From assembly GCA_036380715.1 (NCBI GenBank), contig DASVEF010000278.1, positions 24,755-88,754 of the forward strand: a stretch of 64,000 bases of DNA, written 5' to 3'. The stretch comes from UBA5704 sp036380715 (GTDB lineage: Bacteria; Acidobacteriota; Thermoanaerobaculia; Multivoradales; UBA5704). Below, piece after piece: positions 32,159-40,256 of this stretch (positions within the stretch are counted from its first letter, which is position 1; the number at the start of each line of letters is the position of its first letter). A model generated the notes under the pieces. The model made no database searches, was not told the origin of the DNA, and saw only the letters and a list, made by a program, of their open reading frames with translations. The translations under genes and the position numbers were made by a program.

Positions 32159-32478
32159 CCTAAGTGGCTGGCACCCCTCGTGCCCCTCGTGGCAGCACCC
32201 CTCGTGGCAGGCGCTAAAGAAATCCGGCCGAGGTCTCCGATGAGTCGTCAGGCGGCACAACGAGTCGTCAGCGCGTCTAACAAGTCGTCTGCGGCGTCCA
32301 ACGAGTCGTTGCGCCGTCTGACGAGTCGTTGCGCCACCTGACGACTCGTTGCGCCGCCTGACGAGTCGTCCGCGGCGTCCAACGACTCGTTGCGCGGCCT
32401 GACGACTCGTTGCGCCGTCTGACGACTCGTTGCGCGGTGTGACGAGTCGTCGCGCGGCCTGACGAGTCGTTGCGGCCC
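32159..32478. repeat. Composite repeat copy B: tail, head, twelve 20/21-bp units
   Basis: CTAAGTGGCTGGCACCCCTC-type tail sequence (32159-32210) is followed by the 30-base head (32211-32240, identical to 31519-31548). Twelve units then run to 32478, ten of them 20 or 21 bases, such as GAGTCGTTGCGCCGTCTGAC and GACTCGTTGCGCGGCCTGAC. The nine-base palindrome ACGA-G/C-TCGT recurs at each junction. The block lies between the Cys-rich gene and the end of ymdB. Not a CRISPR: the units touch each other and no spacer is present. Confidence 0.85.
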
Positions 32479-32501
32479 GCCGCCGAGCTTTCAGGAGGGG
32501 C

Positions 32502-33287
32502 CTACTGCTCGTCCTGGACCAGTAGGCGCTCGATGCCCCGCGCCTTGCCGGTGGACTCGTCGACGTCGATGAGGACGGCGGCGAGGCGCACGTCCCGCTT
32601 GGCGACCTCGAAGGCGGAGGGGGTCTGGAGGAGGAAGCGCTTGAGGACTTTGTCGGCGCGCATGCCGATGATCGACTCGTACGGACCGGTCATGCCGGCG
32701 TCGGTGAGGAAAGCCGTGCCCTTGGGGAGGATCCGCTCGTCGCCGGTCGGCACGTGGGTGTGGGTGCCGACCACGGCGCTGACCCGGCCGTCCAGGTAGA
32801 AGCCCATGGCCTGCTTCTCGCTCGTGGCCTCGGCGTGGAAGTCGACGAAGACGACCTTGACCCGCGGCTCGAGCTGCTTCAGGAGCCGGTCGGCGACCAG
32901 GAACGGCGAGTCGACGCTGCTCATGAAGACCCGCCCTTCCAGGTTGATCACGGCCACCGGCACCCCGCCCGGGGTCTCGCCGACGTGGAGCCCGTGCCCG
33001 GCGTTGCCCTCGGGGTAGTTGGCCGGGCGGAGCAGGTTGGGCTGGCGGTCGAGGAGCTCGACCCCCTCCTTCTTGTCCCAGACGTGATTGCCGGTGGTGA
33101 AGCAGTCGATCGGCAGGTCCTCGATCTCCGCCATCACCTCGGGGGTGACCCCGAAGCCGCCGGCGGAGTTCTCGACGTTGACCACCACGTAGTCGGCGCA
33201 CAGGCGGTCCACCAGACGGGGGAGCTGGTTGTGGAGCGCCCGGCGGCCGGGCTTGCCGATGACGTCACCGACGAAGAGGAGCCGCAT
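32502..33287 (-). CDS. ymdB: YmdB-type metallophosphoesterase (TIGR00282)
   Basis: The 261-residue protein is a calcineurin-like phosphodiesterase. Metal ligands are visible in LFVGDVIGKPGRRAL (Asp 8), VVVNVENSAGGFGVT (Glu/Asn about 39-40), CFTTGNHVWDKKEG (Asn-His about 67-68), VVFVDFHAEATSEKQAM (His about 150) and AVVGTHTHVPTGDERI (His-Thr-His about 175). YmdB of Bacillus hydrolyses 2',3'-cAMP and affects biofilm and motility. It lies directly after rny with 17 bases between, the conserved rny-ymdB order. Length is typical. Confidence 0.93.
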   Translation of the reverse strand: MRLLFVGDVIGKPGRRALHNQLPRLVDRLCADYVVVNVENSAGGFGVTPEVMAEIEDLPIDCFTTGNHVWDKKEGVELLDRQPNLLRPANYPEGNAGHGLHVGETPGGVPVAVINLEGRVFMSSVDSPFLVADRLLKQLEPRVKVVFVDFHAEATSEKQAMGFYLDGRVSAVVGTHTHVPTGDERILPKGTAFLTDAGMTGPYESIIGMRADKVLKRFLLQTPSAFEVAKRDVRLAAVLIDVDESTGKARGIERLLVQDEQ

Positions 33288-33304
33288 CCGATCCTTGCCC
33301 GTCC

Positions 33305-34873
33305 CTACCGCGCGTACTCCACCGAACGGGTCTCGCGGATGACCGTGACCTTGATCTGCCCGGGGTAGGTCAGCTCCTGCTCGATCTTCCGCGCGATGTC
33401 CTTGGACAGCCAGAGCGCCTGCTCGTCGCCGATCTTGCCGCTGTCGACGATGATGCGGATCTCGCGGCCGGCCTGGATGGCGAAGGTCTTCTGCACCCCC
33501 TTGAAGCCCGACGCGATCTCCTCCAGCTTCTCCAGGCGCTTGACGTAGGTCTCCAGGACCTCGCGGCGGGCGCCGGGGCGGGCGGCGGAGAGGGCGTCGG
33601 CGGCGGTGACCAGCACGGCCTCGACCGTCTGCGGATCGTAGTCGCCGTGATGGCAGGCCATGGCGTGGACGACCTCCTCGGTCTCGCCGAACTTGCGCAG
33701 CAGGTCGATGCCGATCTGCAGGTGCGTGCCGTCCATCTCGCGGTCGATCGCCTTGCCGATGTCGTGCACCAGCCCGGCGCGGCGGGCGACCTGGATGTTG
33801 GCCTTGAGCTCGGCGGCCATGGTGCCGGCGAGGAAGGCGACCTCGCGGCTGTGGTTGAGGACGTTCTGGCCGTAGGAGGTGCGGTAGCGCAGCCGTCCGA
33901 GCAGCTTGACCAGCTCGGGGTGCATGCCGGGGATGCCCAGCTCGAGCAGCGCGGCCTCCCCTTCCTGCAGGATCTTCTGCTCGAACTCGGCCTTGACCTT
34001 CTCCACGACCTCCTCGATGCGCGCCGGATGGATGCGCCCGTCCGTGATCAGGCGCTCCAGCGCCACGCGGGCGACCTCGCGGCGGAAGGGGTCGAAGCCG
34101 GAGAGGATCACCGCCTCCGGCGTGTCGTCGACGATCAGGTCGACGCCGGTCGCCATTTCGAGGGCCCGGATGTTGCGCCCTTCGCGGCCGATGATGCGCC
34201 CCTTCATCTCGTCGCTGGGGAGCATGACGACCGAGACGGTGGTCTCGGAGACGTAGTCCGAGGCGGAGCGCTGGACGGCCATGCCGATGATGCGCTGCGC
34301 CTGCTTGTTGGCCTGCTCGCGGGCCTCGTCCTCGATCCGCTTGACGATGTGGGCGGCCTCGATGCGGGCGTCGTCCTCCATGACCCGGACCAGCTCCTCC
34401 CGCGCCTGCTGGGCGGTGAGGCCGGCGATCTGCTCGAGGCGGCCCCGCTCCTCGTCCATCATGCGGTCGAGGTCGGACTCCTTCTTCTCCAGGGTCTTCT
34501 CGCGGGCGGTGACCGAACGGTCGAGCTGGTTGAGCTCCTTCTCGCGCTTGGCGAGCTCGTCGCTCTTCTTGTCGAGGTTGTCTTCCTTCTGCGTGAGGCG
34601 CCGCTCCAGCGCTTCGAGCTCGGTCCGCCGCTTGCGGGAGGCGGCCTCGAACTCGGTACGGGCCTGGAGGAGCTTCTCCTTGGCGACGACGTCGGCCTCG
34701 CGCAGCCGGGTCTCGCCCTGCCGCTGGGCCTCTTCCATGAGGCGGTCGGCTTCGAGCCGCGCCTGCGCGAGGATACGCCGCCCCTCGCGGCGCAGGGCCA
34801 GCCACCACACGAGGGGGACCAGGACCGCGCCGAAGACGATGGCCGCGGCCAGAATGATGATCTCAGTGCTCAC
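33305..34873 (-). CDS. rny: Ribonuclease Y
   Basis: The 522-residue product is RNase Y, the membrane-anchored endonuclease starting mRNA decay. It has an N-terminal helix (IIILAAAIVFGAVLVPLVWW), a long coiled coil rich in Glu/Arg/Leu (about 28-200), a KH domain with LPSDEMKGRIIGREGRNIRA (about 210) and an HD domain with VLNHSREVAFLAGTMAAEL and VHDIGKAIDREMDGTH (about 345-370). The C-terminus ends in the YPGQIKVTVIRETRSVEYAR family tail. The start is GTG preceded by AGGGGC. Gene order zapA, 6S RNA, rny, ymdB is conserved in several phyla. Confidence 0.97.
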   Translation of the reverse strand: MSTEIIILAAAIVFGAVLVPLVWWLALRREGRRILAQARLEADRLMEEAQRQGETRLREADVVAKEKLLQARTEFEAASRKRRTELEALERRLTQKEDNLDKKSDELAKREKELNQLDRSVTAREKTLEKKESDLDRMMDEERGRLEQIAGLTAQQAREELVRVMEDDARIEAAHIVKRIEDEAREQANKQAQRIIGMAVQRSASDYVSETTVSVVMLPSDEMKGRIIGREGRNIRALEMATGVDLIVDDTPEAVILSGFDPFRREVARVALERLITDGRIHPARIEEVVEKVKAEFEQKILQEGEAALLELGIPGMHPELVKLLGRLRYRTSYGQNVLNHSREVAFLAGTMAAELKANIQVARRAGLVHDIGKAIDREMDGTHLQIGIDLLRKFGETEEVVHAMACHHGDYDPQTVEAVLVTAADALSAARPGARREVLETYVKRLEKLEEIASGFKGVQKTFAIQAGREIRIIVDSGKIGDEQALWLSKDIARKIEQELTYPGQIKVTVIRETRSVEYAR

Positions 34874-34951
34874 CGGTTGCCCCTGCTCTCGCGAACAGTA
34901 GGGAGGGCCGGGCCGGGATCAGGGAAGCCCCTTACGGGGAAGAGGAAAGAA

Positions 34952-35139
34952 CATCCCCCGCGCGGCCCGTGTGGGCCGAGCGTTTAGAACCTGAAACGCG
35001 CCAGGTGGGTGTCCGCTCCGTGAGCCGTTAGCGTCCTCGTACGAGCGAGGCTGGCACGGGCCACACGGGTGAAAGACTCCCTAGGTAACAATGTTGGTTC
35101 TACAAGCGTGTAACCCAACACTGGCCACGCAGGGGATGC
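34952..35139 (-). ncRNA. ssrS: 6S RNA
   Basis: The minus strand between zapA and rny can form the 6S closing stem. The 5' side GCATCCCCTGCGTGGCCAGT (from 35139) pairs with the 3' side GGCCGCGCGGGGGATG (ending 34952). The inner GTGTTGGG pairs with CCCACAC, leaving a large central bubble and a long terminal hairpin. The length of about 188 bases and the place just downstream of zapA are usual for ssrS. 6S RNA binds housekeeping RNA polymerase by imitating an open promoter. A CCCCGTAAGGGG hairpin just after the 3' end may be its terminator. Ends are estimated. Confidence 0.85.
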
Positions 35140-35190
35140 AAAAACCTTGTCCATCTTATCTTGAGCTGGCGGTGCCGCTCATCCCATCTC

Positions 35191-35478
35191 TCAACCTTCG
35201 AGGGCCTCGGTTAATTCCTCGGTCAGCGCCGCCATCTTCTCCCTGATCTCGATCCGTTCCCCTTCCTGTCGTTTCTGAATCTGGAACAGCTCATCCGCAA
35301 GATTGAGCGCCGCCAGAATCGCGATCCGCGCCGTATCGCCCGTGCTCGCGTGCTCCGCGACCTCCCGCATCTTGCGGTCCACGAGATCCGCCAACGTCTG
35401 GAGGTATCCCGTTTCATCCGCTCCGCGCACGTGGTACACCGCACCGAAAATTTCAACCGCCGTGTTGGTTGAAGTCAT
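35191..35478 (-). CDS. zapA: Cell division protein ZapA
   Basis: The 95-residue product matches ZapA, which binds and bundles FtsZ at the division site. An N-terminal beta-hairpin (VEIFGAVYHVRGADETGYLQ) leads into TLADLVDRKMREVA and then a long helix, ARIAILAALNLADELFQIQK, with a coiled-coil end rich in Glu and Arg. The ATG at 35478 follows the usual family N-terminus. It lies upstream of 6S RNA on the same strand and divergent from pyrD, with about 126 bases between. Confidence 0.92.
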   Translation of the reverse strand: MTSTNTAVEIFGAVYHVRGADETGYLQTLADLVDRKMREVAEHASTGDTARIAILAALNLADELFQIQKRQEGERIEIREKMAALTEELTEALEG

Positions 35479-35604
35479 GGCGCTCACGTCCGCGTGTGTG
35501 CCCCTCACCGGCAAATCGAAGCAGGCCAGCGATTTGGCAGCGTCACTATACCACAGGTGCCGGGAGGCAACCGGGAGGGGACAGCGGGGGTAGAATCCGC
35601 CTCC

Positions 35605-36693
35605 GTGCCCTCCCTCATCCCAGGTTATCCCACCTTCCGCCGCCTGCTTTTCCGGCTCGATCCGGAGGCCAGCCATGGGCTCGGCATGGGCGCCCTGCGC
35701 ACCCTCCAGGCCCTGCCTCCCCTCGCCGCCGCCCTGCGCCGGCGCAACCTGGTGGACGCCGCGCCCCTGCGCCAGACCCTCTTCGGCCGCGACTTCCCGA
35801 ACCCGGTCGGCCTCGCCGCCGGCTTCGACAAGGACGCGCTCGCCGTCCGCGCCATGCCCTCCCTCGGCTTCGGCTTCGTGGAGGTGGGGACGGTGACGCC
35901 GAAGCCGCAGGCGGGTAATCCACAACCCCGTCTCTTCCGCTTCTCCGCGGCGGAGAGCCTGCAGAACGCCATGGGCTTCAACAACGCCGGCCTGGAGGAG
36001 GCCCGCCGCCGCCTCGCCAGGGTCCACCCCTTCTCCATCCCCGTCGGAGTCAACGTCGGCAAGAACAAGGCGACGCCCCCCGAGGCCGCCCTGGACGACT
36101 ACGAAGCGCTGATCCGCGCCTTCGCGGACCTCTGCGACTACCTGGTGGTCAACCTCTCCTCGCCGAACACCCCTGGCCTGCGCGACCTGCAGAACGAGGC
36201 GTTCCTGCGCGCCGTGCTCGGCCGCGCTCTGGCCATCACCTCCAGGCCGGTCCTGGTCAAGATCGCTCCGGACCTCGATCCCTGCGACGCCGTCACCCTG
36301 GCCCGCGTCGCCGTGGACGCCGGAGCGGCCGGCATCGTGGCGACGAACACCACGAGCGACTACTCGCTGCTGCCGGGAGCCAGGGACTTCGGGGGGATTT
36401 CAGGGAAGGTCCTCCGGGAAAAGAGCTTCCGTATCTTCGAGGCCGTGGCCCGCAGCCTCTTCGGGAGGGCCGTCCTGATCAGCGTCGGAGGGATCGACTC
36501 CGGCGCCGAGGCCTACCGGAGGATCCGCACCGGAGCCTCCCTGGTGCAGATCTACACCGCCCTGATCTACCACGGCCCGTCGCTGCCGCGGCGGATCAAC
36601 GAGGAGCTGTTGGAGCTGATGGAGAAGGATGGGGTGAAGGGGATCGGGGAGGTCATCGGAGCCGACCGGCCTGGGGTTGAAACCCCAGGCTAA
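35605..36693 (+). CDS. pyrD: Dihydroorotate dehydrogenase (quinone), class 2
   Basis: The 362-residue product is the membrane-associated, quinone-dependent enzyme of pyrimidine synthesis. It has the class 2 N-terminal helix (RRLLFRLDPEASHGLGMGAL) before an FMN-binding barrel with NPVGLAAGFDKDALAV, MGFNNAGLEEARRRLA, VNLSSPNTPGLRDLQ (catalytic Ser) and ISVGGIDSGAEAYRRIRTGA. The GTG at 35605 has no ribosome binding site, but TAGAAT lies nine bases upstream, which suggests a leaderless transcript. The last residues (GVETPG) and the stop are supplied by a palindromic repeat. Confidence 0.94.
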   Translation: MPSLIPGYPTFRRLLFRLDPEASHGLGMGALRTLQALPPLAAALRRRNLVDAAPLRQTLFGRDFPNPVGLAAGFDKDALAVRAMPSLGFGFVEVGTVTPKPQAGNPQPRLFRFSAAESLQNAMGFNNAGLEEARRRLARVHPFSIPVGVNVGKNKATPPEAALDDYEALIRAFADLCDYLVVNLSSPNTPGLRDLQNEAFLRAVLGRALAITSRPVLVKIAPDLDPCDAVTLARVAVDAGAAGIVATNTTSDYSLLPGARDFGGISGKVLREKSFRIFEAVARSLFGRAVLISVGGIDSGAEAYRRIRTGASLVQIYTALIYHGPSLPRRINEELLELMEKDGVKGIGEVIGADRPGVETPG

Positions 36694-36747
36694 ATTGTTT
36701 CGCCCCGCACGGGCGGAACAGCCCAGCCTGGGGTTTCAACCCCAGGC
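36669..36747. repeat. Inverted pair of CCTGGGGTTGAAACCCCAGG palindromes
   Basis: The palindrome CCTGGGGTTGAAACCCCAGG lies at about 36670-36689 and again in opposite orientation (CCTGGGGTTTCAACCCCAGG) at about 36727-36746. The pair lies between the convergent pyrD and coiled-coil genes and can act as a terminator for both. The first copy encodes the end of pyrD, including its stop codon. Confidence 0.8.
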
Positions 36748-36760
36748 CGCGGGCGCCGGC

Positions 36761-37126
36761 TCAACCGGCCATCAGCTCTTCCAACTGCCGGACCAGCCGC
36801 TCCACCCGCTCCCGCACCTCCCGCCGCTCCTCCTCCCACTGCTCGGCCTCTTCGGACGAGGGTACGTCGGCGAGCTGCGTTTCCAGCTCCTCGACACGCC
36901 CGCGGAGGACGGCGTTCTCTTCCTGGTGGTGGGCGAGCTGCTCGTTGAGGGTACCTGAACGGACGGCGAGCTGCTGCTCCAGGTCCTGAATCCGGCTCTC
37001 CAGCGCCCCCTTCTCTTCGCGCAGCTCGCGGATGCGGCCGGCGGCGGCGCGGACCCTCTCCTCCAGGTCGCCCAGCAGGCCGGGCAAGGACGGAGCCTGC
37101 GGCGCGCTTCCCTTCGCCCGCGCCAT
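36761..37126 (-). CDS. Coiled-coil protein downstream of pheT (ZapB-like shape)
   Basis: The 121-residue product is almost entirely a coiled coil: ERVRAAAGRIRELREEKGAL, SRIQDLEQQL, ENAVLRGRVEELETQLADV and EERREVRERVERLVRQLEEL show heptads with Leu/Val at core positions. The first 15 residues (MARAKGSAPQAPSLP) are basic and disordered. There is no signal peptide. A ZapB-like division role is possible, as zapA is near and a coiled-coil gene often follows pheT, but the sequence itself does not prove it. The ATG overlaps the pheT stop as TGATG, so it is coupled to the pheST operon. Confidence 0.75.
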   Translation of the reverse strand: MARAKGSAPQAPSLPGLLGDLEERVRAAAGRIRELREEKGALESRIQDLEQQLAVRSGTLNEQLAHHQEENAVLRGRVEELETQLADVPSSEEAEQWEEERREVRERVERLVRQLEELMAG

Positions 37127-39186
37127 CAGCCCCTCCACCCGAAGCGGCGCTCCAGCTCGCCGGTCAGCGCAGCCTGGCGCTCGTTGACCTCCTCCTGGGT
37201 GAGCGAGCGCTCGCCGGAGTTGTAGAGGAAGGAGATCGTCGTGTTGACCGCCCCCTCGGGCACGCCCTGGCCGCGGTAGCGGATCTTGAGATCCGAGGAG
37301 ACCAGATCGGCCGGCCGCAGCTCGGCGATGGCGCGGTCGATCTCGGCCCAGGGGATGTCCAAAGAATGGGTGAACGTGAAGTCGGCGCTGATCCCGGGAT
37401 AGCGCGACGGGAGATCGACTTCCAGGCTGCTCTCGCCGCCGGCCAGACCGTCGAGCGCGATCTCGGCCACGTAGATCGGATAGCCCTCTTCCTCCTCGAC
37501 CCGGCCGAGGTAGCCCACGACCTCCCCCGAGCGGACCAGCTCGGCCGTGTTGCCGGCGAGGAGGCCCGGCAGCTCCGCCGGCCTCGCCTCCAGGGTTACG
37601 CCGAGCGCGTCGGCGAGCCCCTCCAGGGCGCCCTTGAGGTCGAAGAAGTCGAGCTCCATGGCGTGCTCCCACGAGGTGCCTACCGTGCCGCCGCAGACCA
37701 GGCCCAGTTGCTCCGGCTGGTCCGGCAGCGGAGCCCCCGGGTTCTCGAAGAAGGCGGTGCCGAGCTCGAACAGGCGCACCGCGGGGAGCCCGCGGCGCTG
37801 GTTGAAGCGCGCGGTCTCCACCAGGTTGGGGATCAGCGACCGGCGCAGGACCGAATAGGCCTCCGAGAGCGGATTGGCCAGCGCGAGCGGCTCGGTGCCC
37901 GGGCGCAGGCTCGGGAAACGGGCGTCCATGTCCCGGCTGTGGAAGGCGAAATGGATCGCCTCGGCATAGCCCGCCGCCGACAGGTAGAAACGGATGCGGT
38001 CGCGCAGCTTCTGCAGCGGCGTCCGCGGCTCGTCCGCGCCGGTCAGCCTGGGCAGCGTCGCCTCGATGTTGTCCAGCCCGTAGATCCGCAGGACCTCTTC
38101 GAAGAAGTCGGCCTCGTAGGCCCGGCCGTCCGGCCGCGGCTGGAAATCGAAGAAGCGCCAGGAGGGGACGGTCACGTCCCACGCGGTGTCTTCAGGGGTT
38201 CCAGCGCTCTCCAGCCCGAAGCCGAGCCCGGCGAGCCAGCGCTCGACGTCGGCGGCCGGGATCTCGGCCCCGGCGAAGGCGTTGAGCCGCGCCAGCTCCA
38301 GGCGCCCCTTGCGCTCCGGCGGGAAGCCGGCCTTGCGCGCGTCGATGGCGCCCGCGAGGACCGTCCCGCCCGCGATCTCGGCGATCAGCCGGGCCGCCCG
38401 GCTGGCCGCCACCAGGGAGCCCTCGGGATCGGTCCCGCGCTCGAAACGGTGGCTGGCGTCGGTGTGCATGCCGAGGGCGCGCGCGGTCAGGCGCACCCGC
38501 CGGCGGTCGAAATGGGCGCTCTCGATCAGGATGTCCGCCGTCTCCTCCGTGACCTCGCTGTCGGCGCCGCCCATGACGCCGGCCAGGGCCACCGGACGCT
38601 CGGCGTCGGCGATGACCAGCATCTCGGGATCGAGCTTCCGCTCTACGCCGTCGAGGGTGGTCAGCATCTCCCCCTCGCGGGCCCGGCGGACGATGATTTT
38701 GCGCCCCCCGAGCTTCGCCAGGTCGAAGGCGTGGAGCGGCTGGCCCATCTCCCAGAGGATGAAGTTGGTCACGTCGACCACGTTGTTGATCGACCGCAGA
38801 CCGATCGCCTCCAGGCGTTTGCGCAGCCAGTCGGGGCTGGGGCCGACGCGGACGCCGCGGACCACGCGCGCCACGTACCGCGGGCACCCCTCCTCGTCCT
38901 CGACTTCGACGCTGGCGGCGTCCTCCACCCTCTCGCTCCCCTCCTCGGGGCTCGACTCGGGCCGGCGCAGCGGGCGCTCGTAGAGCACGGCCGCCTCGCG
39001 GGCGATCCCGAGGTGGTTCATGGCGTCGGGACGGTTCGTGGTGACTTCGATGTCCAGGAGGACGTCGTCCCCCTTCTCCTCCACCCCCTCGGCGTTGAGC
39101 CCGGCGGCGGTCAGCCGGCGGGCCAGATCCTGCGAGTCGCCCGGAAGGTCGACGTACTCGGCGAGCCAGCTCCTGGAGAACAGCAT
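37126..39186 (-). CDS. pheT: Phenylalanyl-tRNA synthetase beta subunit
   Basis: The 686-residue protein pairs with PheS as alpha2-beta2. It begins MLFSRSWLAEYVDLPGDSQD and passes straight to VLLDIEVTTNRPDAMNHLGI, so the EMAP-like tRNA-binding insert of the E. coli form is missing; the length is correspondingly short. The B3/B4 editing domain includes VVDVTNFILWEMGQPLHAFD and VIADAERPVALAGVMGG. The B5 and core region follow (RLFELGTAFFENPG), then the C-terminal anticodon-binding domain (YPGISADFTFTHSLDIPWAE). The ATG overlaps the pheS stop as TGATG. Confidence 0.96.
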   Translation of the reverse strand: MLFSRSWLAEYVDLPGDSQDLARRLTAAGLNAEGVEEKGDDVLLDIEVTTNRPDAMNHLGIAREAAVLYERPLRRPESSPEEGSERVEDAASVEVEDEEGCPRYVARVVRGVRVGPSPDWLRKRLEAIGLRSINNVVDVTNFILWEMGQPLHAFDLAKLGGRKIIVRRAREGEMLTTLDGVERKLDPEMLVIADAERPVALAGVMGGADSEVTEETADILIESAHFDRRRVRLTARALGMHTDASHRFERGTDPEGSLVAASRAARLIAEIAGGTVLAGAIDARKAGFPPERKGRLELARLNAFAGAEIPAADVERWLAGLGFGLESAGTPEDTAWDVTVPSWRFFDFQPRPDGRAYEADFFEEVLRIYGLDNIEATLPRLTGADEPRTPLQKLRDRIRFYLSAAGYAEAIHFAFHSRDMDARFPSLRPGTEPLALANPLSEAYSVLRRSLIPNLVETARFNQRRGLPAVRLFELGTAFFENPGAPLPDQPEQLGLVCGGTVGTSWEHAMELDFFDLKGALEGLADALGVTLEARPAELPGLLAGNTAELVRSGEVVGYLGRVEEEEGYPIYVAEIALDGLAGGESSLEVDLPSRYPGISADFTFTHSLDIPWAEIDRAIAELRPADLVSSDLKIRYRGQGVPEGAVNTTISFLYNSGERSLTQEEVNERQAALTGELERRFGWRG

Positions 39187-40256
39187 CAGCCGCGCACCTG
39201 CCGCAACAGCCGCTCGTCGTTCTCGAAGAGCAGCCGGATGTTGGGGATGCCGTAGCGGTTCATGGCCACCCGGTCGGCGCCCATGCCGAAGGCGAAGCCG
39301 GAGTAGCGGTCGGGATCGATGCCGCAGCCGGCCAGCACCCGCGGATCGACCATGCCGCAGCCGAGGATCTCCATCCACCCCGTGTTGGAGCAGACGGCGC
39401 ACCCCTGGCCCTTGCAGTTCTGGCAGGTGACGTCCACCTCGGCCGACGGCTCGGTGAAGGGGAAGTGGCTCGGCCGCAGACGGATCTCCGTCTCCGGCGA
39501 GAACAGGCGGCGCAGGAAGGCCAGCAGCGTCCCCTTCATGTCCCCGACCGTGATCCCCTCGGCCACGGCCAACCCCTCGACCTGGTGGAACATGGGCGAG
39601 TGCCGCAGGTCGTTGTCGTTGCGGAACACCCGGCCCGGGCAGATGACGCGGATCGGCTTGGGCATGTCCTTGGCCCGCGCCAGCATGGTGCGGATCTGCA
39701 CCGGCGAGGTGTGGGTGCGCAGCAGCAGGCCGTTCTCCAGGAACAGCGTGTCCTGCGTGTCGCGCGCCGGATGATCGCGCGGGAAGTTCAGCGCCTCGAA
39801 GTTGTGGTAGTCGTCCTCGACCTCCGGCCCCTCGGCCACGCTGTAGCCGAGCTCGGCGAAGATCTCCTCCATCTCGCGGAAGACCCGCGTAACCGGGTGG
39901 AGAGTGCCGAGCGGAGGCCGCCGGCCCGGGAGGGTGACGTCCACGGCCTCGCTCCGGATCACTGCCTCGCGCTCGCGGGCGGCGAGCCGCTCGTCGAGCT
40001 CGGTCAGGCGGGTCTCGACCCGGTCCTTGAGATCGTTGACCGATTGGCCGTAGGCGCGGCGCTGGTCCGGCGGCACCTCGCCCGTGCGGGCGAGCAGCGA
40101 GCGGACGATCCCCTGTTTGCGCCCGATCCAGCGCAGGCGCAGGTCCTCCCACGCCGCGCGGTCGGAGACCACGCCGGCCTCGCGCTCGAAGCGCTCGGCG
40201 AGGACGGCGGCGTCGGAGGATTCAGGAACGCCGGCAGCGCCGCTCGGCTCGGCCAT
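39186..40256 (-). CDS. pheS: Phenylalanyl-tRNA synthetase alpha subunit
   Basis: The 356-residue catalytic subunit charges tRNA-Phe. An N-terminal coiled coil (about 15-95) precedes the class II core with HPVTRVFREMEEIFAELGYS, ALNFPRDHPARDTQDTLFL (motif 1/2 region), RTHTSPVQIRTML, MFHQVEGLAV, HFPFTEPSAEVDV and motif 3 GFAFGMGADRVAMNRYGI. A small insert with CQNCKGQGCAVCSNTG (four cysteines, about 290) looks like a zinc ribbon, which many PheS proteins have. It overlaps rplT by TGATG upstream and pheT by TGATG downstream. Confidence 0.97.
   Translation of the reverse strand: MAEPSGAAGVPESSDAAVLAERFEREAGVVSDRAAWEDLRLRWIGRKQGIVRSLLARTGEVPPDQRRAYGQSVNDLKDRVETRLTELDERLAAREREAVIRSEAVDVTLPGRRPPLGTLHPVTRVFREMEEIFAELGYSVAEGPEVEDDYHNFEALNFPRDHPARDTQDTLFLENGLLLRTHTSPVQIRTMLARAKDMPKPIRVICPGRVFRNDNDLRHSPMFHQVEGLAVAEGITVGDMKGTLLAFLRRLFSPETEIRLRPSHFPFTEPSAEVDVTCQNCKGQGCAVCSNTGWMEILGCGMVDPRVLAGCGIDPDRYSGFAFGMGADRVAMNRYGIPNIRLLFENDERLLRQVRG

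Noticed and set aside
12048..32478. CRISPR arrays at 12048-12468 or 31519-32478
   Set aside because: Units touch each other with no unique spacers, they drift in sequence, and no cas gene is in the window.
36138..36353. Short minus-strand frame inside pyrD
   Set aside because: Antisense shadow; pyrD motifs are intact across it.
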